A stretch of DNA of 64,000 nucleotides from Leifsonia poae. Lineage in GTDB: Bacteria > Actinomycetota > Actinomycetes > Actinomycetales > Microbacteriaceae. Location of the stretch: positions 496,001-560,000 of the forward strand of contig NZ_JAIHLP010000002.1 in assembly GCF_020009625.1 (NCBI RefSeq). Direction: 5' to 3'. Shown piece by piece: positions 17,677-27,728 of the stretch (position 1 is its first letter; each line of letters starts with the position of its first letter). The notes under the pieces were generated by a model. That model saw only the letters and a list, made by a program, of their open reading frames with translations, was not told the origin of the DNA and made no database searches. Position numbers and translations under genes: made by a program.

Positions 17677-18918
17677 ATGGCAGGCAAGAAGATCTTCGGC
17701 ATTGTTCTCGCGGGTGGCGAAGGCAAGCGCCTGATGCCCCTCACGGCAGACCGGGCGAAGCCTGCCGTGCCGTTCGGTGGGCAGTACCGGCTCATCGATT
17801 TCGCCCTGTCGAACCTCATCAACTCACAGCTGCGCCAGATCGTCGTTCTCACCCAGTACAAGTCGCACAGCCTCGACCGCCACGTGTCGCAGACCTGGCG
17901 GCTCGACGGGATGCTGAATTCCTATATCGCCTCCGTCCCCGCCCAGCAGCGGCTCGGCAAGCGCTGGTTCAGCGGTTCGGCCGACGCCATTCTGCAGAGC
18001 CTCAACCTCCTGCGCGACGAGAAGCCCGACATCGTCGTGGTCGTGGGCGCCGATCACGTGTATCGCATGGACTTCGGTCAGATGATCGAGGCCCACATCG
18101 CCTCCGGCGCCCCCGCGACCGTGGCCGCCATCCGCCAGCCGATCGGCCTCGCCGACCAGTTCGGCGTGATCGAGGTCGACGCCCAGCGCCCCGATCACAT
18201 CGGCGCCTTCCGCGAGAAGCCCTCCGACCCGATCGGCTTGCCCGATTCACCGAACGAGGTGCTCGCCTCGATGGGCAACTACGTCTTCGACGCCGACGCG
18301 CTCATCGACGCGGTCGTTCGTGACGCCGACCGGCCCGACTCCAACCACGACATGGGCGGCGACATCATCCCCGACTTCGTCGCCCGCGGCGAGGCCGGCG
18401 TCTACGACTTCAATCGCAACGACGTTCCGGGTTCCACCGACCGCGACCGCTACTACTGGCGGGACGTGGGCACCATCGACTCGTTCTTCGAAGCCCACCA
18501 AGACCTGATCGCCGCCCTCCCCGTGTTCAACCTGTACAACAGCGAATGGCCCATTTTCAGCCAGCAGCTGAACTCGCCGCCCGCGAAGATCGTGCGTGAC
18601 GGACGCGGGGCGCTCGGCACGACGATCGACTCGATCATCTCGCTCGGCTCGGTGATCTCCGGAGCCCATTTGGAACGCAGCGTGCTCGGACCGTGGAGCA
18701 AGGTCGACTCCGGTGCCAAAGTCGTCGACTCCGTCGTTTTCGAGCGGGCCGTGATCGAACCGAATGCGTTCGTCGGCCGGGCCATCCTCGACAAGGATGT
18801 GGTGGTCGCCGAGGGTGCGAGCATCGGCCTCGACCACGATCGCGATCGGGCACGCGGGTTCACCGTGACCGACTCCGGCCTCACCGTCGTCGGCAAGGGA
18901 GTGCACGTCGTTCCATGA
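17677..18918 (+). CDS. glgC: glucose-1-phosphate adenylyltransferase
   Basis: A 413-residue ADP-glucose pyrophosphorylase, the committed step of glycogen synthesis (glucose 1-phosphate plus ATP to ADP-glucose). The N-terminal nucleotidyltransferase domain shows [14 protein letters not shown] and KPAVPFGG, with the RLIDFALSN block after it. [11 protein letters not shown] holds the metal-binding Asp and IGAFREKP the substrate lysine. The C-terminal part is a left-handed beta-helix. TACTCT lies 6 nt upstream of the ATG. Its stop overlaps the serB ATG (ATGA), an unexpected coupling of glycogen and serine genes. Confidence 0.97.
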   Translation: MAGKKIFGIVLAGGEGKRLMPLTADRAKPAVPFGGQYRLIDFALSNLINSQLRQIVVLTQYKSHSLDRHVSQTWRLDGMLNSYIASVPAQQRLGKRWFSGSADAILQSLNLLRDEKPDIVVVVGADHVYRMDFGQMIEAHIASGAPATVAAIRQPIGLADQFGVIEVDAQRPDHIGAFREKPSDPIGLPDSPNEVLASMGNYVFDADALIDAVVRDADRPDSNHDMGGDIIPDFVARGEAGVYDFNRNDVPGSTDRDRYYWRDVGTIDSFFEAHQDLIAALPVFNLYNSEWPIFSQQLNSPPAKIVRDGRGALGTTIDSIISLGSVISGAHLERSVLGPWSKVDSGAKVVDSVVFERAVIEPNAFVGRAILDKDVVVAEGASIGLDHDRDRARGFTVTDSGLTVVGKGVHVVP

Positions 18919-19589
18919 GCAGTCCTCTCCCCCGCATCCACAACAGAACATCCGCCCGCTTCCTCGTCGTGCTCGACGCCGATTCCACCCTCATCCATGA
19001 CGAGGTCATCGAATTGCTCGCCGAGGAGGCCGGTGCGCGCACCGAGGTCGCCGACATCACCGAACGGGCCATGCGCGGCGAACTCGACTTCGAGCAGAGT
19101 CTGCGCGAACGGGTCAGTACGCTCGCAGGCCTGTCATCCGAGGTCTTCACACGGGTGGGCGAACGCATCCGGGTCACCGACGGTGTTCCCGAGCTCATCG
19201 CCGGAGTTCACGCCGCGGGCGGGCTGGTCGGGGTCGTCTCCGGCGGTTTCCACGAAACCCTCGACCCGCTCGGCCGCCGTCTCGGTCTCGATCATTGGCG
19301 GGCCAACCGCCTCGAAGTCGTCGACGGCATCCTGACCGGCGGCCTCGCCGGGCCCATCGTCGACGCCGATGCCAAGGCCGCCGCCCTCACCGAGTGGGCA
19401 GCCGCCGCGGATATCCTATTGCGCGGCACGATCGCGATCGGCGACGGCGCCAACGACCTGCGCATGATGGCGGTCGCCGGCCTTGCCGTGGCCTTCAACG
19501 CCAAACCGCGGGTGCGCGCCGAAGCGGACATCGTGGTGGACCGTCAAGACCTGAGCCAGATCCTGCCTCTCCTCGGCCTTCGCGGTTGA
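18915..19589 (+). CDS. serB: phosphoserine phosphatase
   Basis: A 224-residue HAD-superfamily phosphatase that makes L-serine from phosphoserine. Motif I is [13 protein letters not shown] (nucleophile Asp), motif II is VVSGGF, and motifs III/IV include DAKAAAL and [12 protein letters not shown]. It lacks the N-terminal ACT domain seen in longer SerB proteins. The ATG at 18915 overlaps the glgC stop by 4 bp, so translation is coupled to glgC; the frame is open further upstream only as a glgC shadow. It is convergent with fabG. Confidence 0.93.
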   Translation: MSSPLPRIHNRTSARFLVVLDADSTLIHDEVIELLAEEAGARTEVADITERAMRGELDFEQSLRERVSTLAGLSSEVFTRVGERIRVTDGVPELIAGVHAAGGLVGVVSGGFHETLDPLGRRLGLDHWRANRLEVVDGILTGGLAGPIVDADAKAAALTEWAAAADILLRGTIAIGDGANDLRMMAVAGLAVAFNAKPRVRAEADIVVDRQDLSQILPLLGLRG

Positions 19590-19602
19590 GACCGCAGACG
19601 GG

Positions 19603-20313
19603 TCAGTGGCCCATTCCGAGGCCGCCGTCGACGGGGATGACCGCACCGGAGATGTAGCCGGCGTCGTCGCCGGCGATCCACGCGACGACCTTGGCCACCT
19701 CACCGGCCGTGGCGAAACGCCCGGCCGGGATATTGCGCTTGTACTCGGCCTGCTGCGTCTCCGGCAGCGCCGCCGTCATATCGGTTTCGATGAACCCGGG
19801 GGCTACGACGTTCGCTGTGATGCCGCGCGCGCCGAGCTCGCGCGTAATCGAGCGCGCCATTCCCACCAGACCGGCCTTGGACGCGGCGTAGTTGACCTGA
19901 CCGCCGGAGCCGTAGAGACCCACGACACTGGAGATCAGCACGATGCGCCCGAAGCGGGCCTTGAGCATGCCCTTCGAGGCCCGTTTGACCACGCGGAATG
20001 AACCGCCGAGGTTGGTGTCGACGACGGTGTCGAAGTCTTCGTCACTCATCCGGAGCAGCAGCGTGTCGCGCGTGATGCCGGCATTGGCGACGACGACCTC
20101 GACCGGACCGAGCTTCTGCTCGATCTCCGCGAATGCCGCATCGACAGCCGCGCTGTCGGTCACATCCGCACGAACAGTCAGCGCACCCTCGGGACCTTCG
20201 CCGGAACGCGCCGTCACGGCGACGCGGTGCCCTTGCGCCAGGAACTCTTCCGCGATCGCGTATCCGATCCCGCGGTTTCCGCCCGTTATGAGCACGGTGC
20301 GTGGCGTTGTCAT
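19603..20313 (-). CDS. fabG: 3-oxoacyl-ACP reductase (SDR family)
   Basis: A 236-residue short-chain dehydrogenase that reduces 3-oxoacyl-ACP with NADPH in fatty acid synthesis. The cofactor motif is TGGNRGIG, with NAG at VVANAGITRD. The catalytic Ser is in VLISSVVG and YAASK gives the Tyr and Lys; the C-terminus ends in PVDGGLGMGH. The ATG at 20313 is supported by GGAGGGAAA just upstream. It is a single gene, divergent from the DUF3099 operon. A general SDR role cannot be excluded, but the match to FabG is close. Confidence 0.88.
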   Translation of the reverse strand: MTTPRTVLITGGNRGIGYAIAEEFLAQGHRVAVTARSGEGPEGALTVRADVTDSAAVDAAFAEIEQKLGPVEVVVANAGITRDTLLLRMSDEDFDTVVDTNLGGSFRVVKRASKGMLKARFGRIVLISSVVGLYGSGGQVNYAASKAGLVGMARSITRELGARGITANVVAPGFIETDMTAALPETQQAEYKRNIPAGRFATAGEVAKVVAWIAGDDAGYISGAVIPVDGGLGMGH

Positions 20314-20420
20314 CCGGTTTCCCTCCAGCCGTCGGGGCCCTGTGCCCGTCGAACGATCGCGTCCCAGTTTATGGGCACCGCCCACCACGCTCGGATGGAC
20401 GTAGTCTTGAGACAACGCAC

Positions 20421-20732
20421 ATGAGACACCAGCAACCCTCGATCACCACTCTCCCGCTCTCGCCCGACGAGGAGAGGCACCACCGTATGGTCAAATACAT
20501 GGTGGCGATGAGCATTCGCGTGGTGTGCGTGATCGCGATCGTGTTCGTCCCCGGCTGGTGGGTGCTCATCCCGGCCGCCGGCGCCGTGTTCCTGCCGTAC
20601 TTCGCCGTGGTCGTCGCGAACGTCTCGACGGACCCGCGCAGAGGTGACGTTCAGCGTCCGGGCAATATCCTTCCGATGACGCCTCCGCCGCCCGCGGGGC
20701 CGCGCGACGAGACGAAAGGGAACGACGAGTGA
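20421..20732 (+). CDS. DUF3099 membrane protein
   Basis: A 103-residue actinobacterial DUF3099 protein. The motif ITTLPLSPDEERHHRMVKYM leads to two membrane helices (about residues 28-70) around PGWWVLIPAAGAVFLPYFAVV. The C-terminal tail is Pro-rich and hydrophilic. The function is unknown. The ATG at 20421 has no Shine-Dalgarno; TAGTCT at 20402-20407 would give a 5' leader of only a few nt. The stop overlaps the next gene's GTG (GTGA). Confidence 0.88.
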   Translation: MRHQQPSITTLPLSPDEERHHRMVKYMVAMSIRVVCVIAIVFVPGWWVLIPAAGAVFLPYFAVVVANVSTDPRRGDVQRPGNILPMTPPPPAGPRDETKGNDE

Positions 20733-20980
20733 TCGGGTTCTCAGAGCCGGAGCCGTTGATATGCTCACGCGCCGGCTGCGGAAGCACCTCGGCGTGGCGT
20801 GTCGAATGGCGCAACCCCAAGATTCATTCGGCCGACCGGGTGAAGGTCTGGCTCGCCTGCGACGAACACGTCGATTTCCTGCGTGAGTACCTCTCGGCTC
20901 GCGACTTCCCCGTGCGCGTGGTGGCCGTGACCGAGGCTCCCGCCTCCGAACCGATACCGGATGCGAGGCGCAGCGCGTGA
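20729..20980 (+). CDS. small conserved protein with a possible zinc site
   Basis: An 83-residue protein without a recognised family name. Two Cys near the N-terminus (CSRAGC) and a later C-x-x-x-H pair (CDEH) could bind a metal. The body is Trp-rich (SAWRVEWRNPKIHSADRVKVWLA region) and the tail is disordered. Its GTG overlaps the DUF3099 stop and its stop overlaps the SURF1 GTG. All three are therefore translationally coupled, which suggests a role near the membrane or respiratory assembly, by association only. Confidence 0.75.
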   Translation: MIGFSEPEPLICSRAGCGSTSAWRVEWRNPKIHSADRVKVWLACDEHVDFLREYLSARDFPVRVVAVTEAPASEPIPDARRSA

Positions 20981-21834
20981 GCACGACTGCCGGTTGGCGT
21001 TTCGCCTTCTCCCGACGCTGGCTGGGCTACCTGGCCTTCGCGATCGCCTTCGCGATCGCCTGCGCCGGCCTGTCGGCCTGGCAACTCGCCCGGAGCAAGG
21101 AAGCGGCCGCCGCGAACGCCCTGATCTCGGCGAACTTCTACTCGCATCCCGCCCCGCTCACCTCCGAGCTTCCGACGCTCGGCTCGTTCAAGGCCGACCA
21201 GGAGTGGCGACGCGTCACAGTGACGGGAACGTATGAGCGCGATCGCGAGATGCTCGTGCGCAATCGTCCGTTCAACGGCAGTCCCGGCTTCGAGGTGCTC
21301 ACGCCGTTGCGCACGGCGAACGGCTCACTGTTCCTCGTCGACCGCGGATGGGTTCCCACCGGGAACACCACAGACGCACCCGACTCGGTACCGTCGGCGC
21401 CAGCGGGCACAGTTACGGTCGTCGCCCGGCTGAAGCCCAGCGAACCGGCCATCGCGGGCCGCTCGGCGACGGGCAACCAGATCGGCACCATCCAGCTCTC
21501 CGTCGTCCAGCAGCACCTCGGGAATGTCGACCTCTACACCGGCGCCTACGGGCTGCTCGACTCTCAGAAGCCTTCGCCGGCCACAGCGCCGGCCCCAACC
21601 GTCACCGACCCTCCGACCCAGGATGAAGGACTGCACTGGTCGTACATGATCCAGTGGATCATCTTCGCTCTGATCGGCTTCTTCGGCCTCGGCTACGCGC
21701 TGCGAACCGAGTATCGCAAGCTCAACGAAGACGACCCGGAGGAGCGCGCCCGCGCCGCGGAACGGGCCCGGAGGCGTGCACTCAAGCGCACCGACGCCGA
21801 CGTGGAAGACGACCTGCTCGACGCCACACATTAG
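20977..21834 (+). CDS. SURF1-family cytochrome oxidase assembly protein
   Basis: A 285-residue SURF1/Shy1 protein, which helps insert haem a into the cytochrome c oxidase. The first membrane helix (about residues 15-35, ending GLSAWQLARSKE) and a C-terminal one (SYMIQWIIFALIGFFGLGYALR) flank a periplasm-side domain. That domain carries the family blocks EWRRVTVTGTY, GFEVLTPL and LVDRGWVP. A charged cytoplasmic tail follows. The GTG start overlaps the previous stop (GTGA). Its job fits the haem A genes ctaA and ctaB at 28-30 kb. Confidence 0.9.
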   Translation: MSTTAGWRFAFSRRWLGYLAFAIAFAIACAGLSAWQLARSKEAAAANALISANFYSHPAPLTSELPTLGSFKADQEWRRVTVTGTYERDREMLVRNRPFNGSPGFEVLTPLRTANGSLFLVDRGWVPTGNTTDAPDSVPSAPAGTVTVVARLKPSEPAIAGRSATGNQIGTIQLSVVQQHLGNVDLYTGAYGLLDSQKPSPATAPAPTVTDPPTQDEGLHWSYMIQWIIFALIGFFGLGYALRTEYRKLNEDDPEERARAAERARRRALKRTDADVEDDLLDATH

Positions 21835-21882
21835 GCGTCGGCCATCGGGCCGGCGCCCAGCCCTGAGGCGGGCGACGGCTCG

Positions 21883-23490
21883 CTACGCCAGCGAGATCAG
21901 GTCGAGATAGTCCTTGTTCCAGTGATCTTCCACACCGTCGGGCAGGATGAGCACCCGCTCCGGGTTCAGCGCCTCAACAGCCCCCTCGTCGTGGCTGACG
22001 AGGACCACGGCACCCTCGTAGTGCGCGAGCGCATCGAGGATCTCCTCCCGGCTCGCCGGGTCGAGGTTGTTCGTCGGCTCATCGAGCAGCAGCACATTCG
22101 CGCCGGACACCACGATCATCGCCAGAGCGAGGCGCGTCTTCTCGCCGCCGGAGAGCACCCCGGCCGGCTTGTGCGAGTCGTCGCCCGTGAACAGGAAGGA
22201 GCCGAGCACCCGTCGGGCCTCGGTCTCAGTGAGATTCGGCGACGACGACACCATGTTCTGCAGCACAGAGGCCTCGACGTCGATCGTCTCGTGCTCCTGG
22301 GCGTAGTAGCCGATGCGCAGGCCGTGCCCGGGCTCGATCTGCCCGGTGTCGGGTTTGTCGACGCCCGCGAGCATCCGGAGCAGGGTGGTCTTGCCCGCGC
22401 CGTTCAGGCCGAGCACCACGACTTTGGAACCGCGATCGATCGCGAGGTCGACCGCCGTGAAGATCTCCAGCGAACCGTAGCTCTTCGAGAGGTCGCTCGC
22501 CTGCAACGGCGTGCGACCGCACGGGGCCGGGGTCGGGAAGCGCAGCTTCGCCACCCGATCGACGGCGCGCACCTCTTCGAGACCGGAGAGCATCTTCTCA
22601 GCACGAGCAACCATCTGGTGGGCGGCCGCGGCCTTCGACGCCTTCGCCCCGAAGCGGGCCGCCTGCAATTGCAGCACGCCCGCCTTCTTCTCGACGTTGG
22701 CGCGCTCCTTCTTGCGGCGCTCCTCGTCGGCCGCACGCTGGCGCTGGTAGTTCTTCCAGCCCATGTTGTAGATGTCGATCTGCTGGCGGTTCGCGTCGAG
22801 GTAGAAGACACGGTTGACGGTCTCGCCGACGAGCTCGACATCGTGCGAGATCACGATGAACCCGCCCGAATAGTTCTTGAGGAAGTCGCGCAACCAGACG
22901 ACGGAGTCGGCGTCGAGGTGGTTCGTCGGCTCGTCGAGGATGAGGGTCTGCGCATCCGAGAACAGAATGCGGGCGAGCTCGATCCGGCGACGCTGACCAC
23001 CGGAGAGGGTCTTCAGCTGCTGGTCGAGGATGCGATCGGGCAGGTTGAGGTTGCTCGCGATGGACGCGGCCTCCGCTTCGGCGGAGTACCCGCCGAGCGT
23101 GTGGAACCGCTCCTCCAGCCGCCCATACGTCTTCATCGCCTCGGCGGAGACCGCCTCGTCGGGGCTTGCCATGTCGAGAGTGGCCTGGTGCATGCCGATC
23201 ACGATCGACCCCAGGCCCCGGGCATCGAGGATGCGCGTGCGGGCCAGATCGTCGAGGTTGCCGGAGCGCGGGTCCTGCGGCAGATAGCCGATCTCGTCGC
23301 TGCGCTCGACCTTGCCGCCCGAGGGCTGCAGATCGCCGGCGAGGACCTTCGTGAGAGTGGTCTTGCCGGCGCCATTGCGTCCGACGAGACCGATCTTGTC
23401 CCCGGCGGCGACACGGAAGGTGACACCCTCCATCAGAAGGCGGGCGCCGACTCTGAGCTCAAGGTCTTGCACGGTGAGCACAGGCGTCAT
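21883..23490 (-). CDS. ABC-F family ATPase (ribosome-associated type)
   Basis: A 535-residue ABC-F protein with two ATPase domains and no membrane spans. Domain 1 has GRNGAGKTT, LSGGQRRR and LILDEPTNHLD; domain 2 has GLNGAGKTT, LSGGEKTR and LLLDEPTNNLD. The two are joined by a charged, Lys/Arg-rich coiled linker (about residues 245-300) that enters the ribosome in studied members. Such proteins regulate translation or protect ribosomes from antibiotics; I cannot tell which. A strong inverted repeat upstream separates it from the suf operon, so it probably has its own promoter. Confidence 0.92.
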   Translation of the reverse strand: MTPVLTVQDLELRVGARLLMEGVTFRVAAGDKIGLVGRNGAGKTTLTKVLAGDLQPSGGKVERSDEIGYLPQDPRSGNLDDLARTRILDARGLGSIVIGMHQATLDMASPDEAVSAEAMKTYGRLEERFHTLGGYSAEAEAASIASNLNLPDRILDQQLKTLSGGQRRRIELARILFSDAQTLILDEPTNHLDADSVVWLRDFLKNYSGGFIVISHDVELVGETVNRVFYLDANRQQIDIYNMGWKNYQRQRAADEERRKKERANVEKKAGVLQLQAARFGAKASKAAAAHQMVARAEKMLSGLEEVRAVDRVAKLRFPTPAPCGRTPLQASDLSKSYGSLEIFTAVDLAIDRGSKVVVLGLNGAGKTTLLRMLAGVDKPDTGQIEPGHGLRIGYYAQEHETIDVEASVLQNMVSSSPNLTETEARRVLGSFLFTGDDSHKPAGVLSGGEKTRLALAMIVVSGANVLLLDEPTNNLDPASREEILDALAHYEGAVVLVSHDEGAVEALNPERVLILPDGVEDHWNKDYLDLISLA

Positions 23491-23553
23491 CCAATTCGTT
23501 CGTCGTGGGGGAAGATCTCAGTATATTTGATCGGCACCGACCTCGGCACCAGC

Positions 23554-23615
23554 GACGAGGGGTCGCAACGCGCCGTCCGACCCGAAAGCCAGGCGGCGTG
23601 TTGCGACCCCTCGTC
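23554..23615. terminator. 22-bp inverted repeat ending the suf operon
   Basis: The arms 23554-23575 and 23594-23615 match at 21 of 22 positions (core GAGGGGTCGCAAC), with an 18-nt loop. The repeat starts 9 bp after the sufT stop on the minus strand, so it should terminate the suf transcript ahead of the ABC-F gene. Its form resembles the long repeat at 15138-15200 and both contain CGAGGGG. Confidence 0.65.
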
Positions 23616-23623
23616 GGGTGAAG

Positions 23624-23953
23624 CTAGATCGCGAAGCCGAGGGCCCGCATCATGTCGCGGCCGTCATCGGTGATCCGCTCGGGACCCCACGGCGGCATCC
23701 ACACCCAGTTGATGCGGAAGGCCTCGACGATGCCGTCGAGCGATTCGGCGGTCTGCTCCTCGAGCACGTCGGTGAGCGGGCAGCCGGCAGAGGTCAACGT
23801 CATCGAGATGATGAGTGCGTTGTTCTCGTCGTCCCAGGCCAGGTCGTAGATCAGCCCGAGGTCGACGACGTTGATCCCGAGCTCGGGATCCATCACGTTC
23901 TTCAGCGCCTCTTCGACCTGGTCGAAGAGGGCCGGCGCTAGTGTCGCTGGCAT
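23624..23953 (-). CDS. sufT: MIP18/SufT-like metal-sulfur cluster assembly factor
   Basis: A 109-residue DUF59/MIP18 protein. The core VMDPELGINVVDLGLIYDL and the conserved Cys in LTSAGCPLTD are diagnostic. Such proteins help Fe-S cluster maturation and delivery. The ATG at 23953 lies 9 bp after the sufC stop, and it is the last gene of the suf operon before the inverted repeat. Confidence 0.92.
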   Translation of the reverse strand: MPATLAPALFDQVEEALKNVMDPELGINVVDLGLIYDLAWDDENNALIISMTLTSAGCPLTDVLEEQTAESLDGIVEAFRINWVWMPPWGPERITDDGRDMMRALGFAI

Positions 23954-23962
23954 AGTGGCAGC

Positions 23963-24757
<795 letters not shown>

Positions 24758-24761
24758 GACT

Positions 24762-25088
24762 CTAAATCTCTTTCATTGCGGTCGGGTCGATGTAGACGTC
24801 TCCGTCGATCAACTCGACCTGGAAGACGGGGACCGGCTCGTACGCCGGCAGGTTGACGGGCTTGCCCGTGAGGAGCGAGAACTGCGAGCCGTGCGCCCAG
24901 CACTCGAGGGTGTCCCCCTCGACGAAGCCCTCGGAGAGCGATATCTCGCCGTGCGTGCACGTGTCGCCGATGGCGTGGATGTCACCGGCGGCGTCTTTCA
25001 CGAGCGCGATCGGTACACCGTCGACGACGACGCGGGAGGCCTGGTCGATCACGAGCTCGTCGGCCGTGCAGACTCTGCTCGCCGCCAT
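24762..25088 (-). CDS. Rieske-type [2Fe-2S] ferredoxin in the suf operon
   Basis: A 108-residue Rieske-domain ferredoxin. The cluster ligands are visible as CTH (CTHGEISL) and CWAH (CWAHGSQF), spaced as in non-haem oxygenase ferredoxins. There is no membrane anchor. Its ATG overlaps the sufD stop (ATGA), so it is coupled to sufD. Actinobacterial suf operons often carry this gene; it may feed electrons to cluster assembly, though this is inference. An oxygenase partner is not present nearby. Confidence 0.93.
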   Translation of the reverse strand: MAASRVCTADELVIDQASRVVVDGVPIALVKDAAGDIHAIGDTCTHGEISLSEGFVEGDTLECWAHGSQFSLLTGKPVNLPAYEPVPVFQVELIDGDVYIDPTAMKEI

Positions 25089-26269
25089 CAGACGGCCACC
25101 GCGACGGCGTCCAGCTCCGCCTCGATGGCAGCCTGGAGCCGCTCCTGCAGAGCCGGGGAGCCGATCTGCTGCACGATTTCGGAGAGGAATCCGCGCACGA
25201 CGAGGCGCCGGGCCTCGTCTTCGGTGATCCCGCGCGACTGCAGGTAGAAGAGCTGCTCGTCGTCGAACCGGCCCGTCGCGCTGGCGTGGCCGGCACCGAC
25301 GATGTCGCCGGTCTCGATCTCGAGGTTCGGAACCGAATCGGCGCGCGCGCCATCGGTGAGAACGAGGTTGCGGTTCTGCTCGTACGTGTCGGTTCCGACG
25401 GCTCCCGGCCCGATCAGCACATCGCCGATCCACACCGTGCGCGCTCCGGCGCCCTGCAGGGCCCCCTTGTATGTCACCCGGCTGCGGGTCTCGGCAGCCT
25501 CGTGGAACACGTAGACCTGCTGCTCCAGGTGCTGACCGGCATCGGCGAAGTAGGCACCGAGCAGTTCGGCGTCGGATCGCGTGCCGGCCAGGCGGACCGC
25601 CGGGTTGAGCCGCACCACGCCGCCGCCGAGCGTGACGGCGACATGCTTGAGCTTCGCGTCCCGGCCGATCGTGGCGAAGTGCGTTGCAGCATGCAGCGCG
25701 TCGTCGTCCCACTCCTGCACCGTCACGAGCGTGAGCTGCGAGGCATCACCCAGGACGATCTCGACGTTCTCGGTGAGGTGCGCGGCGCCTGTGTTCTGCA
25801 GGATCAGGGTGGCATGGCTGTTCGGGGCCGTCTCGATCACGGTGTGTGCGCCGCGGGCCGTCGCGCCCAGAACGGATCGGGTGAGTGTTGCCTCTTTGGT
25901 GTCGTCTCCGGTTATGGAGATCAGGAGGGCCTTCTCGAAGGCCGACCAGGCGTTGGCGCTCGCGCGGTCCTCCGGCTTGCCGGCGGACCCGATGCGGGGA
26001 TCGTCCCGATCGACCCAGGATGCGCTGATCCCCGCGGCCTCGGTGAGGTCGAACGCGTACGGCGAGCCGTCGAGGTCACCGGAGATGAGCTCGGCGAGCC
26101 GCCCGACCGGAGTGTACTTCCAGTCGACCTCGCGGCCGGTGACGGCCGGGAAGTCGGACACCGTGGTGGATTTGAACCGGTCAGACCGCGTCTGAACGGG
26201 CACAGCGCTACGCAGGTGCCGCGGGGTTTCGGTTTCGATGGTCTTCGTCGGAGTGCTGGCGGAGGTCAT
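25088..26269 (-). CDS. sufD: Fe-S cluster assembly protein SufD
   Basis: A 393-residue SufD, the SufB paralogue in the SufBC2D scaffold. The C-terminal half is a beta-helix, with YKGALQGAGARTVWIGDVLIG and TYEQNRNLVLTDGARADSVPNLEIE as family blocks, followed by GHASATGRFDDEQLFYLQSRG. The ATG at 26269 overlaps the stop of a 4-codon mini-ORF that has its own good Shine-Dalgarno, which may drive reinitiation. It lies 40 bp after the sufB stop. Confidence 0.95.
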   Translation of the reverse strand: MTSASTPTKTIETETPRHLRSAVPVQTRSDRFKSTTVSDFPAVTGREVDWKYTPVGRLAELISGDLDGSPYAFDLTEAAGISASWVDRDDPRIGSAGKPEDRASANAWSAFEKALLISITGDDTKEATLTRSVLGATARGAHTVIETAPNSHATLILQNTGAAHLTENVEIVLGDASQLTLVTVQEWDDDALHAATHFATIGRDAKLKHVAVTLGGGVVRLNPAVRLAGTRSDAELLGAYFADAGQHLEQQVYVFHEAAETRSRVTYKGALQGAGARTVWIGDVLIGPGAVGTDTYEQNRNLVLTDGARADSVPNLEIETGDIVGAGHASATGRFDDEQLFYLQSRGITEDEARRLVVRGFLSEIVQQIGSPALQERLQAAIEAELDAVAVAV

Positions 26270-26280
26270 TGAGCCGACAT
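26266..26280 (-). other. 4-codon mini-ORF overlapping the sufD start
   Basis: The mini-ORF reads M-S-A-Q-stop. A strong ribosome site (GAAAGGAC) lies directly before its ATG at 26280, whereas sufD's own ATG lacks one at normal spacing. The TGA overlaps the sufD ATG as AATGA. Ribosomes finishing the mini-ORF could restart on sufD. Confidence 0.4.
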
Positions 26281-26309
26281 GTCCTTTCGGCGAGAGGTGG
26301 TGAGGGCGG

Positions 26310-27728
26310 TCATCCGACGGAGCCCTCCATTCCCATCTCGATGAGCTTGTTGAGTTCGAGTGCGTACTCCATCGGGAGCTCGCGGGCGATCGGCTCGATG
26401 AAGCCGCGCACGATCATGGCCATCGCTTCGTCTTCGGGAAGGCCCCGCGACATGAGGTAGAAGAGCTGCTCCTCGCTGACCCGAGAGACGGTCGCCTCGT
26501 GGCCGAGCTGCACATCGTCGACACGGATGTCGATGGCCGGGTAGGTGTCCGACCGGGAGATCGAGTCGACGAGCAGTGCATCGCAGCGCACGGTGTTCGC
26601 GGCGTGGTGCGCGGTGGCGTCCACCCGCACCTCACCCCGGTATCCGGCCCGGCCGCCACCGCGGGCGATCGACTTGGAGACGATCGACGACTGTGTGTAC
26701 GGCGCCATGTGGATCATCTTGGCGCCGGCATCCTGGTGCTGGCCGGGGCCGGCGAAGGCCACGGAGAGGGTTTCGCCCTTAGCGTGCTCCCCCATCAGGT
26801 AGATCGATGGGTACTTCATCGTCACCTTGGAGCCGATGTTGCCGTCGATCCACTCCATCGTCGCGCCCTCGGCGGCCGTGGCGCGCTTGGTCACCAGGTT
26901 GTAGACGTTGTTCGACCAGTTCTGGATCGTCGTGTAGCGAACACGGGCGTTCTTCTTCACGATGATCTCGACCACGGCGGAGTGCAGCGAGTCCGATTTG
27001 TAGATCGGGGCCGTGCATCCCTCGATGTAGTGCACGTAGCTGCCCTCGTCGGCGATGATCAGCGTGCGCTCGAACTGGCCCATGTTCTCGGTGTTGATGC
27101 GGAAATAGGCCTGCAGCGGGATCTCGACGTGCACGCCCGGAGGCACATAGACGAATGAGCCGCCCGACCAGACAGCCGTGTTGAGCGCCGCGAACTTGTT
27201 GTCGCCGCTCGGGATGACCGTGCCGAAGTACTCCTCGAAGAATTCGGGGTGCTCGCGCAGCGCCGTGTCGGTGTCCATGAAGATCACGCCCTGAGCCTCG
27301 AGCTCCTCGTTGATCTGGTGGTAGACGACCTCGGACTCGTACTGCGCGGCGACGCCGGAGACCAGACGCTGACGCTCGGCCTCGGGGATTCCGAGCTTCT
27401 CGTATGTGTTCTTGATGTCGTCGGGCAGGTCTTCCCAGGTCTGGGCTTGCTTCTCGGTCGACCGCACGAAGTACTTGATGTTGTCGAAGTCGATCTCCGA
27501 CAGGTCGGCCCCCCAGGCGGGCATCGGCTTGCGCTCGAAGAGTTGGAGTGCCTTGAGCCGGCGCTGGAGCATCCACTCCGGCTCGTTTTTGAGGTCGGAG
27601 ATGTCGGTCACCACCTCCGGCGAGATTCCGCGACGCGCGGAGGCACCCGCGGCGTCGGAATCCGCCCAGCCGAACTCATACTGCCCAAGGCTGTTGAGTT
27701 CGGGGCGGTCAATCAGGACGTCTGACAT
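26310..27728 (-). CDS. sufB: Fe-S cluster assembly protein SufB
   Basis: A 472-residue SufB scaffold subunit. Recognisable blocks are [21 protein letters not shown] (early), [24 protein letters not shown], and the beta-helix core [16 protein letters not shown] and [12 protein letters not shown]. The C-terminal [15 protein letters not shown] block and [21 protein letters not shown] complete the family pattern. No intein is present, unlike some actinobacterial SufB genes. I chose ATG 27728, 5 nt after GAGGT, over the TTG two codons upstream. It heads sufB-sufD-Rieske-sufC-sufT. sufR, sufS and sufU are absent here. Confidence 0.97.
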   Translation of the reverse strand: MSDVLIDRPELNSLGQYEFGWADSDAAGASARRGISPEVVTDISDLKNEPEWMLQRRLKALQLFERKPMPAWGADLSEIDFDNIKYFVRSTEKQAQTWEDLPDDIKNTYEKLGIPEAERQRLVSGVAAQYESEVVYHQINEELEAQGVIFMDTDTALREHPEFFEEYFGTVIPSGDNKFAALNTAVWSGGSFVYVPPGVHVEIPLQAYFRINTENMGQFERTLIIADEGSYVHYIEGCTAPIYKSDSLHSAVVEIIVKKNARVRYTTIQNWSNNVYNLVTKRATAAEGATMEWIDGNIGSKVTMKYPSIYLMGEHAKGETLSVAFAGPGQHQDAGAKMIHMAPYTQSSIVSKSIARGGGRAGYRGEVRVDATAHHAANTVRCDALLVDSISRSDTYPAIDIRVDDVQLGHEATVSRVSEEQLFYLMSRGLPEDEAMAMIVRGFIEPIARELPMEYALELNKLIEMGMEGSVG

